Translations under genes and position numbers: made by a program | In this document: positions 8,646-17,712 of the stretch, piece after piece | How the letters are laid out: every line of letters begins with the position of its first letter | Position numbering within the stretch: position 1 is the stretch's first letter | The notes under the pieces: model-generated | Told to the model about the DNA's origin: nothing | What the model saw: the letters and a program-made list of their open reading frames with translations, nothing else | Databases searched by the model: none | Source: Paludibacteraceae bacterium | Lineage (GTDB): Bacteria; Bacteroidota; Bacteroidia; Bacteroidales; Paludibacteraceae | Length of the DNA: 47,778 nt | NCBI GenBank assembly: GCA_017471285.1 | Contig: JAFUUZ010000050.1 | Location: 1 to 47,778 of the forward strand | Direction of reading: 5' to 3'

Positions 8646-8676
8646 CAAAATTACTAAAAAAACATGACATACGCAA
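8646..8676 (-). promoter_or_regulatory. gcvP promoter
   Basis: Minus strand: TTG (8674-8676), a 20-nt spacer starting CGTATGTCATG, then TAATTTTG (8646-8653). The predicted leader is about 25 nt, too short for a glycine riboswitch. Confidence 0.85.
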
Positions 8677-8723
8677 GAAAAAGAGGCCATAAATACAAAA
8701 TATGCTAAAAAACATAAAATTAT

Positions 8724-8754
8724 TTGCACATATAAAATAAATGTATTATCTTTG
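8724..8754 (+). promoter_or_regulatory. promoter of the Crp/Fnr regulator gene
   Basis: TTG (8724-8726), a 20-nt spacer starting CACATATAA, then TATCTTTG (8747-8754) followed by CACC. It is divergent from the gcvP promoter; the two -33 elements are 47 nt apart. Confidence 0.8.
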
Positions 8755-8764
8755 CACCATATTT

Positions 8765-8784
8765 CGAAACGTACCGAAACGTAT
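8765..8784. repeat. tandem decamer in the regulator's leader
   Basis: CGAAACGTAC (8765-8774) is followed directly by CGAAACGTAT (8775-8784), whose last two bases begin the ATG. The position between transcription start and start codon suits an autoregulatory operator or an mRNA-level site, but no factor can be assigned. Confidence 0.55.
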
Positions 8785-9481
8785 GAAACACGAAGAAGAT
8801 CATTTCGCCCCGTTATGGGAATTAAACCCCATCTGGGATACATTAAGCGGCGCAGAGCGTGAACGTATTAACAGCACGGTTGAGATTGTTCATTATGCAA
8901 AGAACGAGATGATTCATTTTGACGGTGAAGAATCGACGCATATGGGCATGTTGCTCAGCGGTAAAGTACGTATTTACAAAGAGGGGATCGGTCAGCGGCA
9001 ACAGATTATCCGTTTGCTTAAACCATACGATATATACGGCTACCGCGCATGTATCGCTAACGGTGCTTACAACTCCAATGCGAGTGCTTTTGAAGATTGC
9101 GTGGTTTACCGTTTGAGCCGCGAAGAGTTTACCCGTCTGGTGCGCGAAAATGGTGCTTTCTGCTATGAAGTAATGCGGATGATGGCGCAGGATCTGGCGA
9201 TATTGGAGATCCAGACCGTGAATCTGACTCAGAAACATATCCGCGGCCGTCTGGCAGAGAGTCTGTTGCACCTCGTTCATAACTACGGATACGAGGAGGA
9301 CGGACGGACCTTAGCCATGTTACTTCCCCGCGAGGATCTGGCGAACATGAGTAATATGACTACCAGCAATGCGATCCGTACGCTCAGCCAGTTTGCACAA
9401 GAAGGCTTGATTGCCATTAACGGACGGCATATCAGTATTCTCAACGAGAAAGAGTTAGCGAGAGTATCCCGTTTAGGATAG
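8783..9481 (+). CDS. Crp/Fnr family transcriptional regulator
   Basis: A 232-residue protein with an N-terminal cyclic-nucleotide-binding-like beta-roll (GMLLSGKVRIYKEG, IIRLLKPYDIYGYRA) and a C-terminal winged helix-turn-helix (LPREDLANMSNMTTSNAIRTL). The FNR cluster cysteines are not present in the usual spacing, so a 4Fe-4S sensor is unlikely; the ligand is unknown. The longer frame from 8741 is rejected because the promoter overlaps it, and ATG 8783 starts MKHEEDHFAPLW. It is divergent from gcvP and followed by a good intrinsic terminator. Confidence 0.9.
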   Translation: MKHEEDHFAPLWELNPIWDTLSGAERERINSTVEIVHYAKNEMIHFDGEESTHMGMLLSGKVRIYKEGIGQRQQIIRLLKPYDIYGYRACIANGAYNSNASAFEDCVVYRLSREEFTRLVRENGAFCYEVMRMMAQDLAILEIQTVNLTQKHIRGRLAESLLHLVHNYGYEEDGRTLAMLLPREDLANMSNMTTSNAIRTLSQFAQEGLIAINGRHISILNEKELARVSRLG

Positions 9482-9492
9482 CCACCTATAGA

Positions 9493-9525
9493 AGACCCCT
9501 CCGAATTGAAGGGGTCTGTTTTTTT
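9493..9525 (+). terminator. intrinsic terminator of the Crp/Fnr regulator gene
   Basis: AGACCCCT (9493-9500) pairs with AGGGGTCT (9510-9517) around a 9-nt loop, followed by a run of seven T (9519-9525). The convergent M23 peptidase gene ends in the T-run. Confidence 0.9.
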
Positions 9526-10489
9526 AATCCATCATATTTCCCATATTGGAGGACATCTGCAGCATCTTGTCGTAGTCCTCCGGGCTGAGATCATAGAAAT
9601 AATAGTTTCTCGGGTCGATCGGCCTGCCCAGATAATGCACTTCGTAGTGCACGTGCGGACCGGTAGATTTGCCGGTGTTTCCTACCAGAGCGATGACCTC
9701 TCCCCGTTTCACTTTCTGCCCTACTCTGACCTTTATTTTGGAGCAATGGGCATAGCGTGTAGCATAATTAAAGCCGTGGTCTATCTCTACCGTCTCGCCG
9801 TATCCTTGCCGCCAACCGGCATAGGTTACGACTCCGTTTCCGGTAGCAAAGATATCCGTTCCGACCGGTGCGGAGAAATCCATTCCTTCATGGAAACGCC
9901 GTATATGATAGACGGGGTCAACACGCCATCCGTAGCCCGAAGCCATGTGTTTGAGATCTTTGTTCAGCACCGGCTGGATGGCGGGTATATTCTCCATGCG
10001 GGTCTCTTGTTTCTTCTCCAGATCCAGGATCTCGTCATAGGACCGTGCCTGAACATACAACTCCTTCTCCAGCACATCTATTTTGCGCTGCAGATCAGCC
10101 GCCAGTTGCGTATTGGTCATGTGCGCCAGAGAGTCATAGTAATTGATCTGCCGGGTAGCCCCCATGCGTACAGACAGAGGAATCGGCTCCGCTCCAAGGA
10201 TAGCACGATAGAGATTGTCATCGCGCTGCGAGAGGTCAGAAAGAACGATCTGCATCTGGTCCACCTGCTTGCTCAGCACTTCCATCTCCGCCGTCAGGTT
10301 CTTGTTATACTGCATCAGCGACGCTTCACGAGGCGAGGGGAAGAAATAGAGAAAAACATAGAAGAAAATAACTCCGAGGCATATACCTCCGATAATATAT
10401 CCGCCGGACCTGCGCAGCCAATAGCGCAGACCGTGCTCTATGCGCTCCAGTTGTAGCGTTTCTGGGTTTATACGATACTTCTTCGCCAT
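9524..10489 (-). CDS. M23 family metallopeptidase, membrane-anchored
   Basis: A 321-residue putative peptidoglycan endopeptidase or division factor. It has a short cytoplasmic N-terminus, one membrane segment (about 31-50), a periplasmic coiled coil (about 60-160) and a C-terminal LytM domain. The zinc ligands are all present: H200 and D204 in HEGMD, and H279/H281 in HVHYE, so the enzyme should be active rather than an EnvC-like degenerate form. It is the last gene of a long leftward series and lies 62 bp after the YgiQ gene. Its substrate bond cannot be told from the sequence. Confidence 0.92.
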   Translation of the reverse strand: MAKKYRINPETLQLERIEHGLRYWLRRSGGYIIGGICLGVIFFYVFLYFFPSPREASLMQYNKNLTAEMEVLSKQVDQMQIVLSDLSQRDDNLYRAILGAEPIPLSVRMGATRQINYYDSLAHMTNTQLAADLQRKIDVLEKELYVQARSYDEILDLEKKQETRMENIPAIQPVLNKDLKHMASGYGWRVDPVYHIRRFHEGMDFSAPVGTDIFATGNGVVTYAGWRQGYGETVEIDHGFNYATRYAHCSKIKVRVGQKVKRGEVIALVGNTGKSTGPHVHYEVHYLGRPIDPRNYYFYDLSPEDYDKMLQMSSNMGNMMD

Positions 10490-10551
10490 AAATCTATATC
10501 TGTTTGATCATTTATTCTTGGGTCAATTATTTCTTTGCCGCAAGGGAACAA

Positions 10552-12261
10552 TTATTTCTTGTACCAGAAAAAGTACTGGTTCTGTTGCTTTTTTTCCTCG
10601 GGCGTACGCGCGACATATATAGGTTCGCGCGTGTAGGGGTTGATTCCGGTGTAAAACATGGTGGTGGAGAGGGTCATGGGCGTAGGCGTGAAATCCTGTA
10701 CCTGCTCCGGCCGGTAGTGCATTTTTTTCGTTTCCTCCGCCAGCAATGCCATGTCGCGTTTGGTACACCCGGGATGGGAGGAGATGAAATAAGGGATCAG
10801 CTGTTGGTTCATTCCCGCTTCCTTGTTGATCCGCAGGAAGAGTTCTCTGAATCGCAGGTAGTTGGTCCAACTCGGTTTCCGCATTATCTTCAGCACATTG
10901 TCTGACGAGTGCTCCGGCGCCACTTTGAGCCGTCCGGACACATGGCGGGTGATGAGTTGGCGGGCATAGGATTCGCTCATCAGGTCATACCGGATCCCCG
11001 AACCCACAAAAGCATGTTTTACATACGGCAGCTTGTCCACTGTCCTGTATATATCAAGAATCGGGCCAAAGTCTTGATTGAGGTTCTTGCAAATAGCGGG
11101 TTGCAGACAACTGGGACGGGCGCATTTCTCGCATAGAGACCTGTCTTTTCCGTGCATGCCGTACATATTCGCCGAAGGTCCTCCCAGATCGGAGATCACG
11201 CCATGCCAGTCCGGCAATTGGCTCAACCGCTCGATCTGGCGCAGGATCGACTCCTTGCTACGGCTCACGATCTGTTTGCCTTGGTGGGCGGAGATCGTAC
11301 AGAACGAGCAACCGCCGAAACAACCGCGGTGCATACACACCGACCATTTGATCATTTCATAGGCAGGGATATGCTTGTCTTTGTATTTCGGGTGCGGTGT
11401 ATATGTATATGGCAGGTCATAGATCGCATCCAACTGCTCGGTCGTGATCGGCGGATAGGAAGGATTGACTACCACCCATTGTCTGCCCACCGGCTGAACG
11501 AGTGTCGTTTGGTAAATCTTATTGGACTCTATCTCTATCAGCCGGAAGTTCTCCGCATGTTTGCGCTTGTCCCGCAAAGCCTCCTCGTGACCGGACAGCA
11601 TAATAGCCTCAGCCGGAATCTCACTTTTGTCGGATGTCAGGTAGGCTGTCTGCGGAACATCATGAATAGAAATTCTTCCGGATTCCGACTTCCGGCTTTC
11701 TATTTTCTTTGCGATCTCTGTCATCGCCTGCTCCCCCATGCCATATACAAGGAGGTCGGCACCGCTGTCCACGAGGATAGAGGGCATCAGTTTGTCTTGC
11801 CAGTAGTCGTAATGGGTCAAGCGGCGCATGGAGGCTTCTATTCCTCCTATCACAATCGGCACATCGGGATAGAGTTGCTTCAATATCCGACAGTACGTAA
11901 TCGTACAATAGTCCGGTCTTGCGCCGGGTCGCCCTTCGGGCGTATAGGCGTCGTCGGATCGCTTGCGTTTGGCGGCAGTGTAATGATTGACCATTGAATC
12001 CATCGAGCCTGCCGAAACAGCGAAATAGAGTCTCGGACGTCCGAACTTCTTGAAATCCCTGAAATCCCCATGCCAGTCCGGTTGCGGTACGATCGCTACG
12101 CGGTATCCGGCAGCCTCCAGTACCCGCCCTAACACCGCTGCACCGAAAGACGGATGATCGATATACGCGTCGCCGGTGAAGAAGACAATATCCACTTCAT
12201 CCCAGCCGCGCAAATCCGTCTCTTTACGGGTTGTAGGCAGATATTTCAAAAGGTCAGCCAT
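10552..12261 (-). CDS. YgiQ family radical SAM protein
   Basis: A 569-residue protein with the [4Fe-4S] radical SAM motif CFGGCSFC (C314, C318, C321) in a MHRGCFGG context characteristic of the UPF0313/YgiQ family. It has the N-terminal family domain (about 1-200, DIVFFTGDAYIDHPSFG) and an extra cysteine cluster CEKCARPSCLQPAIC after the radical SAM core. The length is slightly short of the E. coli protein. The reaction is unknown for this family. It begins 6 bp after dnaX. Confidence 0.92.
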   Translation of the reverse strand: MADLLKYLPTTRKETDLRGWDEVDIVFFTGDAYIDHPSFGAAVLGRVLEAAGYRVAIVPQPDWHGDFRDFKKFGRPRLYFAVSAGSMDSMVNHYTAAKRKRSDDAYTPEGRPGARPDYCTITYCRILKQLYPDVPIVIGGIEASMRRLTHYDYWQDKLMPSILVDSGADLLVYGMGEQAMTEIAKKIESRKSESGRISIHDVPQTAYLTSDKSEIPAEAIMLSGHEEALRDKRKHAENFRLIEIESNKIYQTTLVQPVGRQWVVVNPSYPPITTEQLDAIYDLPYTYTPHPKYKDKHIPAYEMIKWSVCMHRGCFGGCSFCTISAHQGKQIVSRSKESILRQIERLSQLPDWHGVISDLGGPSANMYGMHGKDRSLCEKCARPSCLQPAICKNLNQDFGPILDIYRTVDKLPYVKHAFVGSGIRYDLMSESYARQLITRHVSGRLKVAPEHSSDNVLKIMRKPSWTNYLRFRELFLRINKEAGMNQQLIPYFISSHPGCTKRDMALLAEETKKMHYRPEQVQDFTPTPMTLSTTMFYTGINPYTREPIYVARTPEEKKQQNQYFFWYKK

Positions 12262-12267
12262 CAGCTA

Positions 12268-13983
12268 TCAGTCGATTTGGAGATCCAGTTTTTCTTTCAG
12301 TTCCGCCAGCGCAGGGTTCGTCTCCGCCATGATGGCGTATTTCTCCTCCGCCGTATAGGCCAGTTGCTCTCGGTTGTACTCCGCCAGCACAAGGCGGATA
12401 TTAAGTTCCCTGTTATGCAGCGTACGCCTCAGTTGGGCCAGAAGGGTTGGCATGGCGCTCCGCATCTGGTCCAGTTGCCAAGGGTTCGGCATGGCTATCT
12501 CAGCCGTTGTTTCCTCCACCAGGGAAGGGATATAGTTCTCTATCAGTTGTTTCAGACGCAGTTCCTCATTGTGGGTTGTTGCCAGACCAACCCACGCGTC
12601 TCTGAGTTGGTCAGCTGTAAAAGGGCGGTTGGGCTCCTCCTCTTGCGGTTGGGACTGCTGGGGTGCCTGCGGCGCTTCTTCCGCTTTCGGCTTGGGACCG
12701 AGTCCGAGACCTATCTTAGGCATTTTAGGGATAGAGGGAGCTGCGGGCTTGGGAGCGGCAGGAGTGTCCTGTTTGGGCGGAACGGTCGGAGCGGCAGGTT
12801 TCTCTTCCTGCTTGGGCTGCGGAGCCGGAGACGCCGGTTTCGCCTCCGGCTTGGATTCCGGGCCTGGTTGCGGACCCGGAATATTTTGCGGCACTCCGAG
12901 CTGGCATAATTTGACGAGCGCTAACTCTACCGTCAGACGTTTGTTGCGCGCCGTGCGATAATTGATATCGCATGTATTGAGGATATCCAATGCCTGGAAT
13001 AGCCAGAGCGGCGGGCATAACTGCGCCTGCTGCGCATAACGCTGACGGATAGCGTCGCTGGTCTCCAGCAGTTGTACCGTCTGCGGATCTTTGCTTACCA
13101 ATACATCCCGAAGGTGCTGGGCAAAACCCGTTACGAAATGACCGGCGTCAAAACCATGGTTCAGCACCTCGTTCAGCAACAACAATGCCTTTGCTACATC
13201 ATGACTAAGCGCATTCTCCACCAGACTGAAATAATAGTCCGCATTGAGCACATTGAGCACTTCAATGGTACGTTCGTAGGTGATGTTATTCCCGCAAAAA
13301 GCCACCAGTTGATCGAAGATCGAGAGCGCGTCCCGCATTCCTCCGTCCGCTTTCTGAGCCACTACATTCAGCGCCTCCTCGCTTGCCGTAACGCCTTCTT
13401 TTGCTGCCAGAGATTTGAGATAAGCGATGATATCAGGTACAGTAATGCGGTTAAAATCATATACTTGACAACGGCTCAGGATCGTCGGCAGGACCTTGTG
13501 TTTCTCCGTCGTGGCAAGAATAAAGATGGCATATGATGGCGGTTCCTCCAGGGTCTTAAGCAAGGCATTGAATGCCGCTGTAGAAAGCATGTGTACCTCA
13601 TCAATGATATACACCGAGTACTTCCCTATCTGCGGCGGGATACGCACCTGGTCGATGATGGACTTGATGTCCTCCACCGAGTTATTGGATGCCGCATCCA
13701 GCTCGTGGATATTAAAGGACCGTTGCTCATTGAACGCACGGCAGGACTCGCATTCGTTACATGCGTCGAAGCCGTTCTGCGGGTTCAGGCAGTTGATCGT
13801 TTTGGCGAAGATACGGGCGCAAGTGGTTTTACCCACTCCTCGCGGACCGCAAAACAGATAGGCATGCGCCAGATGACCCTGACGGATGGCGTTCTGCAAT
13901 GTCTGCGTGAGAGCTTGCTGCCCCACTACGGTCTCGAAGGTTTGAGGCCTGTACTTGCGCGCGGAAACAATGTAATTCTCCAT
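12268..13983 (-). CDS. dnaX: DNA polymerase III subunits gamma/tau
   Basis: A 571-residue clamp-loader ATPase. Visible features are Walker A GPRGVGKT (46-53), the zinc cysteines C65, C75, C78 and C81, the Walker B region IIDEVH (126-131) and the arginine-finger motif ILSRCQ. The AAA+ and collar domains reach about residue 365. A Pro/Ala/Lys-rich linker follows (about 385-470), then a C-terminal tau-like domain. I see no slippery frameshift heptamer with stem-loop of the E. coli kind in the linker. It starts 5 bp after the phosphopantetheinyl transferase and is followed by YgiQ. Confidence 0.96.
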   Translation of the reverse strand: MENYIVSARKYRPQTFETVVGQQALTQTLQNAIRQGHLAHAYLFCGPRGVGKTTCARIFAKTINCLNPQNGFDACNECESCRAFNEQRSFNIHELDAASNNSVEDIKSIIDQVRIPPQIGKYSVYIIDEVHMLSTAAFNALLKTLEEPPSYAIFILATTEKHKVLPTILSRCQVYDFNRITVPDIIAYLKSLAAKEGVTASEEALNVVAQKADGGMRDALSIFDQLVAFCGNNITYERTIEVLNVLNADYYFSLVENALSHDVAKALLLLNEVLNHGFDAGHFVTGFAQHLRDVLVSKDPQTVQLLETSDAIRQRYAQQAQLCPPLWLFQALDILNTCDINYRTARNKRLTVELALVKLCQLGVPQNIPGPQPGPESKPEAKPASPAPQPKQEEKPAAPTVPPKQDTPAAPKPAAPSIPKMPKIGLGLGPKPKAEEAPQAPQQSQPQEEEPNRPFTADQLRDAWVGLATTHNEELRLKQLIENYIPSLVEETTAEIAMPNPWQLDQMRSAMPTLLAQLRRTLHNRELNIRLVLAEYNREQLAYTAEEKYAIMAETNPALAELKEKLDLQID

Positions 13984-13988
13984 ATATA

Positions 13989-14585
13989 TTATTGTTTATA
14001 TGCTATGCTATAGATATATTTCTCTTTTTCAATGGTCTCCAGCCGGTATGCTTTGTTCTCCGGCAGAAGCGATTGCAGTTGTTCGAACGATACGATCCCT
14101 ATGCCTTCCGCTTTCACGACCGCTTCTTTCTGGGTCCATAGGCGGATAAAAGCTCTGTCACGCTCCTTCGCTTCATGAATCTGACGCTGCTCCTCCTCAT
14201 TCATCGTTCGCGCGATCAGGTCTGAATCCGCATGCCGGATGGATTCTATGTCTATCCCTATCGGTTTTTCATCCACTGCCACCGCGATTGCAGCCTTGCA
14301 GTGCGAGATCGAAAAATACGGTCCGGACGGAAGATAGGGTTTTCCGTGCTCGTTGTATGTCCATGTCCAATTCCCGGTAGGATTTTTCTGTAGGTTTTCA
14401 GCAGGTTTTATGCAGGCTTTAAGCTGTTCCCGCCACATGATCCAACTCTTCAGGCAGCAAAATCGTCCGAGGGTATGTCTGTATCGCAATGCCTGCTCGC
14501 GCCTCTGGTCGGAAACAAGAGGCAGCATTTTCTCCACCGCACTGTCCGTACACTCCTCCATCCTGTCAAAAATAGCAATCTTCAT
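13989..14585 (-). CDS. 4'-phosphopantetheinyl transferase superfamily protein
   Basis: A 198-residue Sfp/AcpT-like enzyme that moves 4'-phosphopantetheine from CoA to a serine of a carrier protein. The signatures are YFSISHCKA, the magnesium-binding GIDIES and WTQKEAVVKAEG. The start at ATG 14585 (MKIAIFDRMEE) sits 4 nt after the RND pump's stop. An upstream in-frame ATG at 14606 would add only repeat-encoded residues (MKVKGER), so it is less likely. The 21 nt before the start are GTGAAAG-type heptamers. No carrier-protein or polyketide/fatty-acid gene is nearby, so the substrate is open. Confidence 0.85.
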   Translation of the reverse strand: MKIAIFDRMEECTDSAVEKMLPLVSDQRREQALRYRHTLGRFCCLKSWIMWREQLKACIKPAENLQKNPTGNWTWTYNEHGKPYLPSGPYFSISHCKAAIAVAVDEKPIGIDIESIRHADSDLIARTMNEEEQRQIHEAKERDRAFIRLWTQKEAVVKAEGIGIVSFEQLQSLLPENKAYRLETIEKEKYIYSIAYKQ

Positions 14586-14606
14586 CCTTTCACCTTTCAC
14601 CTTCAT
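14586..14606. repeat. CCTTTCA heptamers between RND pump and phosphopantetheinyl transferase
   Basis: CCTTTCA, CCTTTCA, CCTTCAT on the plus strand. On the coding strand these encode the last residues of the pump (DEGER-stop) and supply GAAAGG just before the next ATG. The arrangement is nearly identical to 18727-18747. Confidence 0.75.
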
Positions 14607-17600
14607 CCTTCCTGGCGTGTACTTTCCAATACACTACCGGCAGGATTGTTACCGTCAGAGGCAGCGTAAAGATCGTACCAAAGCATATCACTACTCCCAT
14701 CGGCATCCACAGGCTGGTAGCCGCAATGATCATGGGCAGCACTCCGAGCGCGGTAGTGGCGGAAGTCAGGAACACAGGCCGCATACGCCGTAAGCCTGCC
14801 TGATAAGCCGCCTCGCGATAAGAGAGGTGTTTGTATTTGCGCGCATCCTCCGCGTATTCGTACATCATAATCGCATTGCGCACAATAATACCTATCAGAC
14901 TCACGATACCCAGCACCGCCGTGATGGATATATCCAGCCGGAAAAGCCATAGTCCGGTCATTGAGCCGAAGAGGCACAAGATAGCGCTGGAGAGGGTCAG
15001 CAACGCCAGACCGATCTTGCCGAAATGATAGAGCAACAGAACCAGCATTACTGCCAGAGCTGCCACTACCGACCAAAGGATCTGCGGAATCATAATATCG
15101 TTGATCTCTGTCAGACCGCCGGGCTTGATACTTATCCCTTCCGGCAGGTCGGTGATATGCGTCTCTATCCATTCCTTCACTTTTTTCTCCGCAGACACCT
15201 GGCTCGTTGCGCCTCGCAGGTCCGCTCCTATTGTAATCGTCCGCACGGCATTGCGGCGCTCCAGAGAAGTATGATGCCAGTAGGGTTCGAGAGAAGCCAC
15301 CTGCCGTAGCGGCACCCATACTCCGGGGAGAGCGGTAGGCACTTGTATAGCCCCTAAATCCTGAGCATCCATGCCTTCGGCATCTTTGGTATAAAGCACT
15401 ACCGGCACGCCGTACGATCCTTCGTAGAGCGTTGTTATGGTTGCTCCTTGAGTAGCCTCCCGCAGATAGAGCGACAGCATCGTCTGGGTAACCCCAAGCC
15501 GCGTTGCTTCGTCTGCTTTGAGCACGATACGAGTCGATGCGGCTGTATTATTAAAATCCGTATGCACCCATTGCAACTCCGGCATAGAGATCATGAACTG
15601 CATGATCGAATCGGCATATACCGCCATCTCGTCCCATCGGTCACCGCGTATCCGCACTTCGAGCGGGTTCTTCACCGCCTGGTAGTCCAGTTGCTTGAAA
15701 CGCGCGTAGGCATTCGGAAAATAATTCTCGTATTGTCCGGTGTACTCCTGCAGCACTTGTGCTGTCGCCTTGCCGGACTTCGTATTGACGATCAACTGCG
15801 CGTAGTTCGGCGCAGGGGTCTGCGGCGTATAGGTGGCATGGAACCGCGGTGAGGCTTGACCTATAAACGCGGTCACGCTCTCCACTCTTTCGTCGCGCCG
15901 CAATATGTTCGCTAACGAGTCCGCTACGGCGGCACTCTCTTCCGGTGTCGCGCCGTCATATAAATGGATCTCTACCGCAAAAAACTCCCGCTCCGCTTTG
16001 GGCAGCAGCTGAAGGTTCAGTTGGAATAGCAGGAGACATACACCTATCGCAGTAGCGCCGATAAGCATTGTCCATACAATCACCGGATAGTTGAAACAGG
16101 CCTCCAGGCCTTTCTTATACGCCCCTTGCAGCCAGTTAAAGAACTTGTTTTGCACCCGTTCTACAAAATTCAGTTCCTCGGGTTTGCGCACGCGGATATA
16201 GCGGAAAGAGAGATACGGCGTCACCCATGTAGCATAGAAGATACTGGCTACTAAAGCAAATAGCACCGCCCATGGAAACAGTTGCACGAACTCACCCAGA
16301 GGTCCGGTAATGATACGCGTCATGGGGAAGAACATGCCGCTGATCGCCATCGTGGCAAGCGACATCGGCACAAAAAGCATGGACGTACTCACATTGGCTG
16401 CGTACCACCGCGAATGACCTCTGTCCAGATAGTTGGTGTACCCGTCTATCACGATCACCGAGTCGTCAACTATCATTCCTAACACGAAGATCAGTGCCGC
16501 CAAAGTGACCGTATTCAGTTCTATGCCTGTAATGTACATTAGCCCGATGCAGATAGCGGTACATACGGGCAGTCCCGTCGCCGCCACCAGAGCCGTCCTG
16601 AGCGGGAAGAGCATTAGCATCACTGCTATTACCACTAAGATAGAGATAACAATGTCCCGGAGGAACGAAATAACCGAGTCGTTCACCACTTTGGGTTGGT
16701 CGGTAATCCGGTGGAACTGTATATCCGGTGGCAGGAGAGCAGCAGCCTCCGCTAACTGGCGGTCCACCTCGCGGCCGAAAGCCACGATATTATTGCCGGG
16801 TACCATCTCCAGATTCAGAATCAGGCACGGCGCGCCGTTGAACTCCACGAACTGTTTTGCCTTTGGGTACTTCCGTTCGATAGAAGCTATGTCTTTGAGA
16901 CGTATGGTAGCGCCTGTCACAGGGTCGGACCACACGATCTGCTCCTGCATCTCGTATTCCGACTGATAAGGGATCACGACTTGCAATCCTCCTTGTCTGT
17001 CGCTCTCGCCGCCTACAGTCCGCAGACCCTGCAGCGCCATCTGGGCTTGCAGCGCCGTCGGGTTAATTCCGTATTGGGAGAGCCGCTCGGTGTCTATGGT
17101 GATTGCTATCTCTTCTTTCTGCTGCCCCATGATCCGCAGTTTGCCCATTTCGGGAATAGTGCGTAGTTGGGAGCAAATCTTTTGGGCATACTCTTCCAGT
17201 TCGCGCGGGCTGCGTTCGGGACTTTCTACGGCGATCAACAGCGATGACGTATTACCGAAATCGTCGATCAGTACGGTCTGCAGCACGCCGGCAGGCATAC
17301 GCGTCTTCTGGAGCACGGGCAGACCGGCGCGGATCTTGTTCCAGGCCTTGTCATTGTCCAGCACGTCCATACGAAGCATCACATAGAGATAGGCTATCCC
17401 GTCCTCGCTGTTGCTGAATGTCAGTTCCTTGTCTACCGCTTCGAACGAATTGATATAGTCCTCCAGTGGAATGGTCACTTGCTGCTCCACCTCTTCCGCC
17501 GTTGCACCGGGATAAAGCGCCACAAGGAGTCCCTGCCGCATGGTGAATTGCGGGAACTCGTCCTTGTTCATCTTGGGAAGCGACCATATGCCAAATGCCA

Positions 17601-17673
17601 TCAGCCCCAAGAAGAGAGCCATCACTAATCCGTGATGCCTCATCGCCCCTGATATGTGCTTTTGCGTCTTCAA
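14590..17673 (-). CDS. RND efflux pump, inner-membrane subunit (HAE1/AcrB family)
   Basis: A 1027-residue, 12-TM proton-driven exporter. It has the usual arrangement of TM1, a large periplasmic loop with porter domain (about 40-335), TM2-6 containing GMIVDDSVIVIDGY (the proton-relay Asp pair of TM4), TM7, a second periplasmic loop, and TM8-12. The length is normal. The adaptor gene lies immediately upstream. No outer-membrane channel gene is present in this cluster, so it probably uses a channel encoded elsewhere. The C-terminus ends in repeat-encoded RKDEGER. Confidence 0.95.
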   Translation of the reverse strand: MKTQKHISGAMRHHGLVMALFLGLMAFGIWSLPKMNKDEFPQFTMRQGLLVALYPGATAEEVEQQVTIPLEDYINSFEAVDKELTFSNSEDGIAYLYVMLRMDVLDNDKAWNKIRAGLPVLQKTRMPAGVLQTVLIDDFGNTSSLLIAVESPERSPRELEEYAQKICSQLRTIPEMGKLRIMGQQKEEIAITIDTERLSQYGINPTALQAQMALQGLRTVGGESDRQGGLQVVIPYQSEYEMQEQIVWSDPVTGATIRLKDIASIERKYPKAKQFVEFNGAPCLILNLEMVPGNNIVAFGREVDRQLAEAAALLPPDIQFHRITDQPKVVNDSVISFLRDIVISILVVIAVMLMLFPLRTALVAATGLPVCTAICIGLMYITGIELNTVTLAALIFVLGMIVDDSVIVIDGYTNYLDRGHSRWYAANVSTSMLFVPMSLATMAISGMFFPMTRIITGPLGEFVQLFPWAVLFALVASIFYATWVTPYLSFRYIRVRKPEELNFVERVQNKFFNWLQGAYKKGLEACFNYPVIVWTMLIGATAIGVCLLLFQLNLQLLPKAEREFFAVEIHLYDGATPEESAAVADSLANILRRDERVESVTAFIGQASPRFHATYTPQTPAPNYAQLIVNTKSGKATAQVLQEYTGQYENYFPNAYARFKQLDYQAVKNPLEVRIRGDRWDEMAVYADSIMQFMISMPELQWVHTDFNNTAASTRIVLKADEATRLGVTQTMLSLYLREATQGATITTLYEGSYGVPVVLYTKDAEGMDAQDLGAIQVPTALPGVWVPLRQVASLEPYWHHTSLERRNAVRTITIGADLRGATSQVSAEKKVKEWIETHITDLPEGISIKPGGLTEINDIMIPQILWSVVAALAVMLVLLLYHFGKIGLALLTLSSAILCLFGSMTGLWLFRLDISITAVLGIVSLIGIIVRNAIMMYEYAEDARKYKHLSYREAAYQAGLRRMRPVFLTSATTALGVLPMIIAATSLWMPMGVVICFGTIFTLPLTVTILPVVYWKVHARKDEGER

Positions 17674-17677
17674 ACCC

Positions 17678-17712
17678 TCAAATTACAAATTACAAACCAC
17701 AAATTACAAACT
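17678..17712. repeat. ACAAATT heptamer array between RND adaptor and pump
   Basis: TCAAATT, ACAAATT, ACAAACC, ACAAATT, ACAAACT: five heptamers in register. The array spans the adaptor stop codon (17704-17706) and the gap before the pump's ATG (17673). Confidence 0.75.

Noticed and set aside
8617-8715. Longer gcvP N-terminus and a possible glycine riboswitch
   Set aside because: The promoter lies inside this stretch, leaving a leader of only ~25 nt, too short for a glycine riboswitch.
10524-10560. Direct repeat CAATTATTTCTT at 10524-10535 and 10549-10560
   Set aside because: A single AT-rich pair overlapping a stop codon; no structure or context supports a function.
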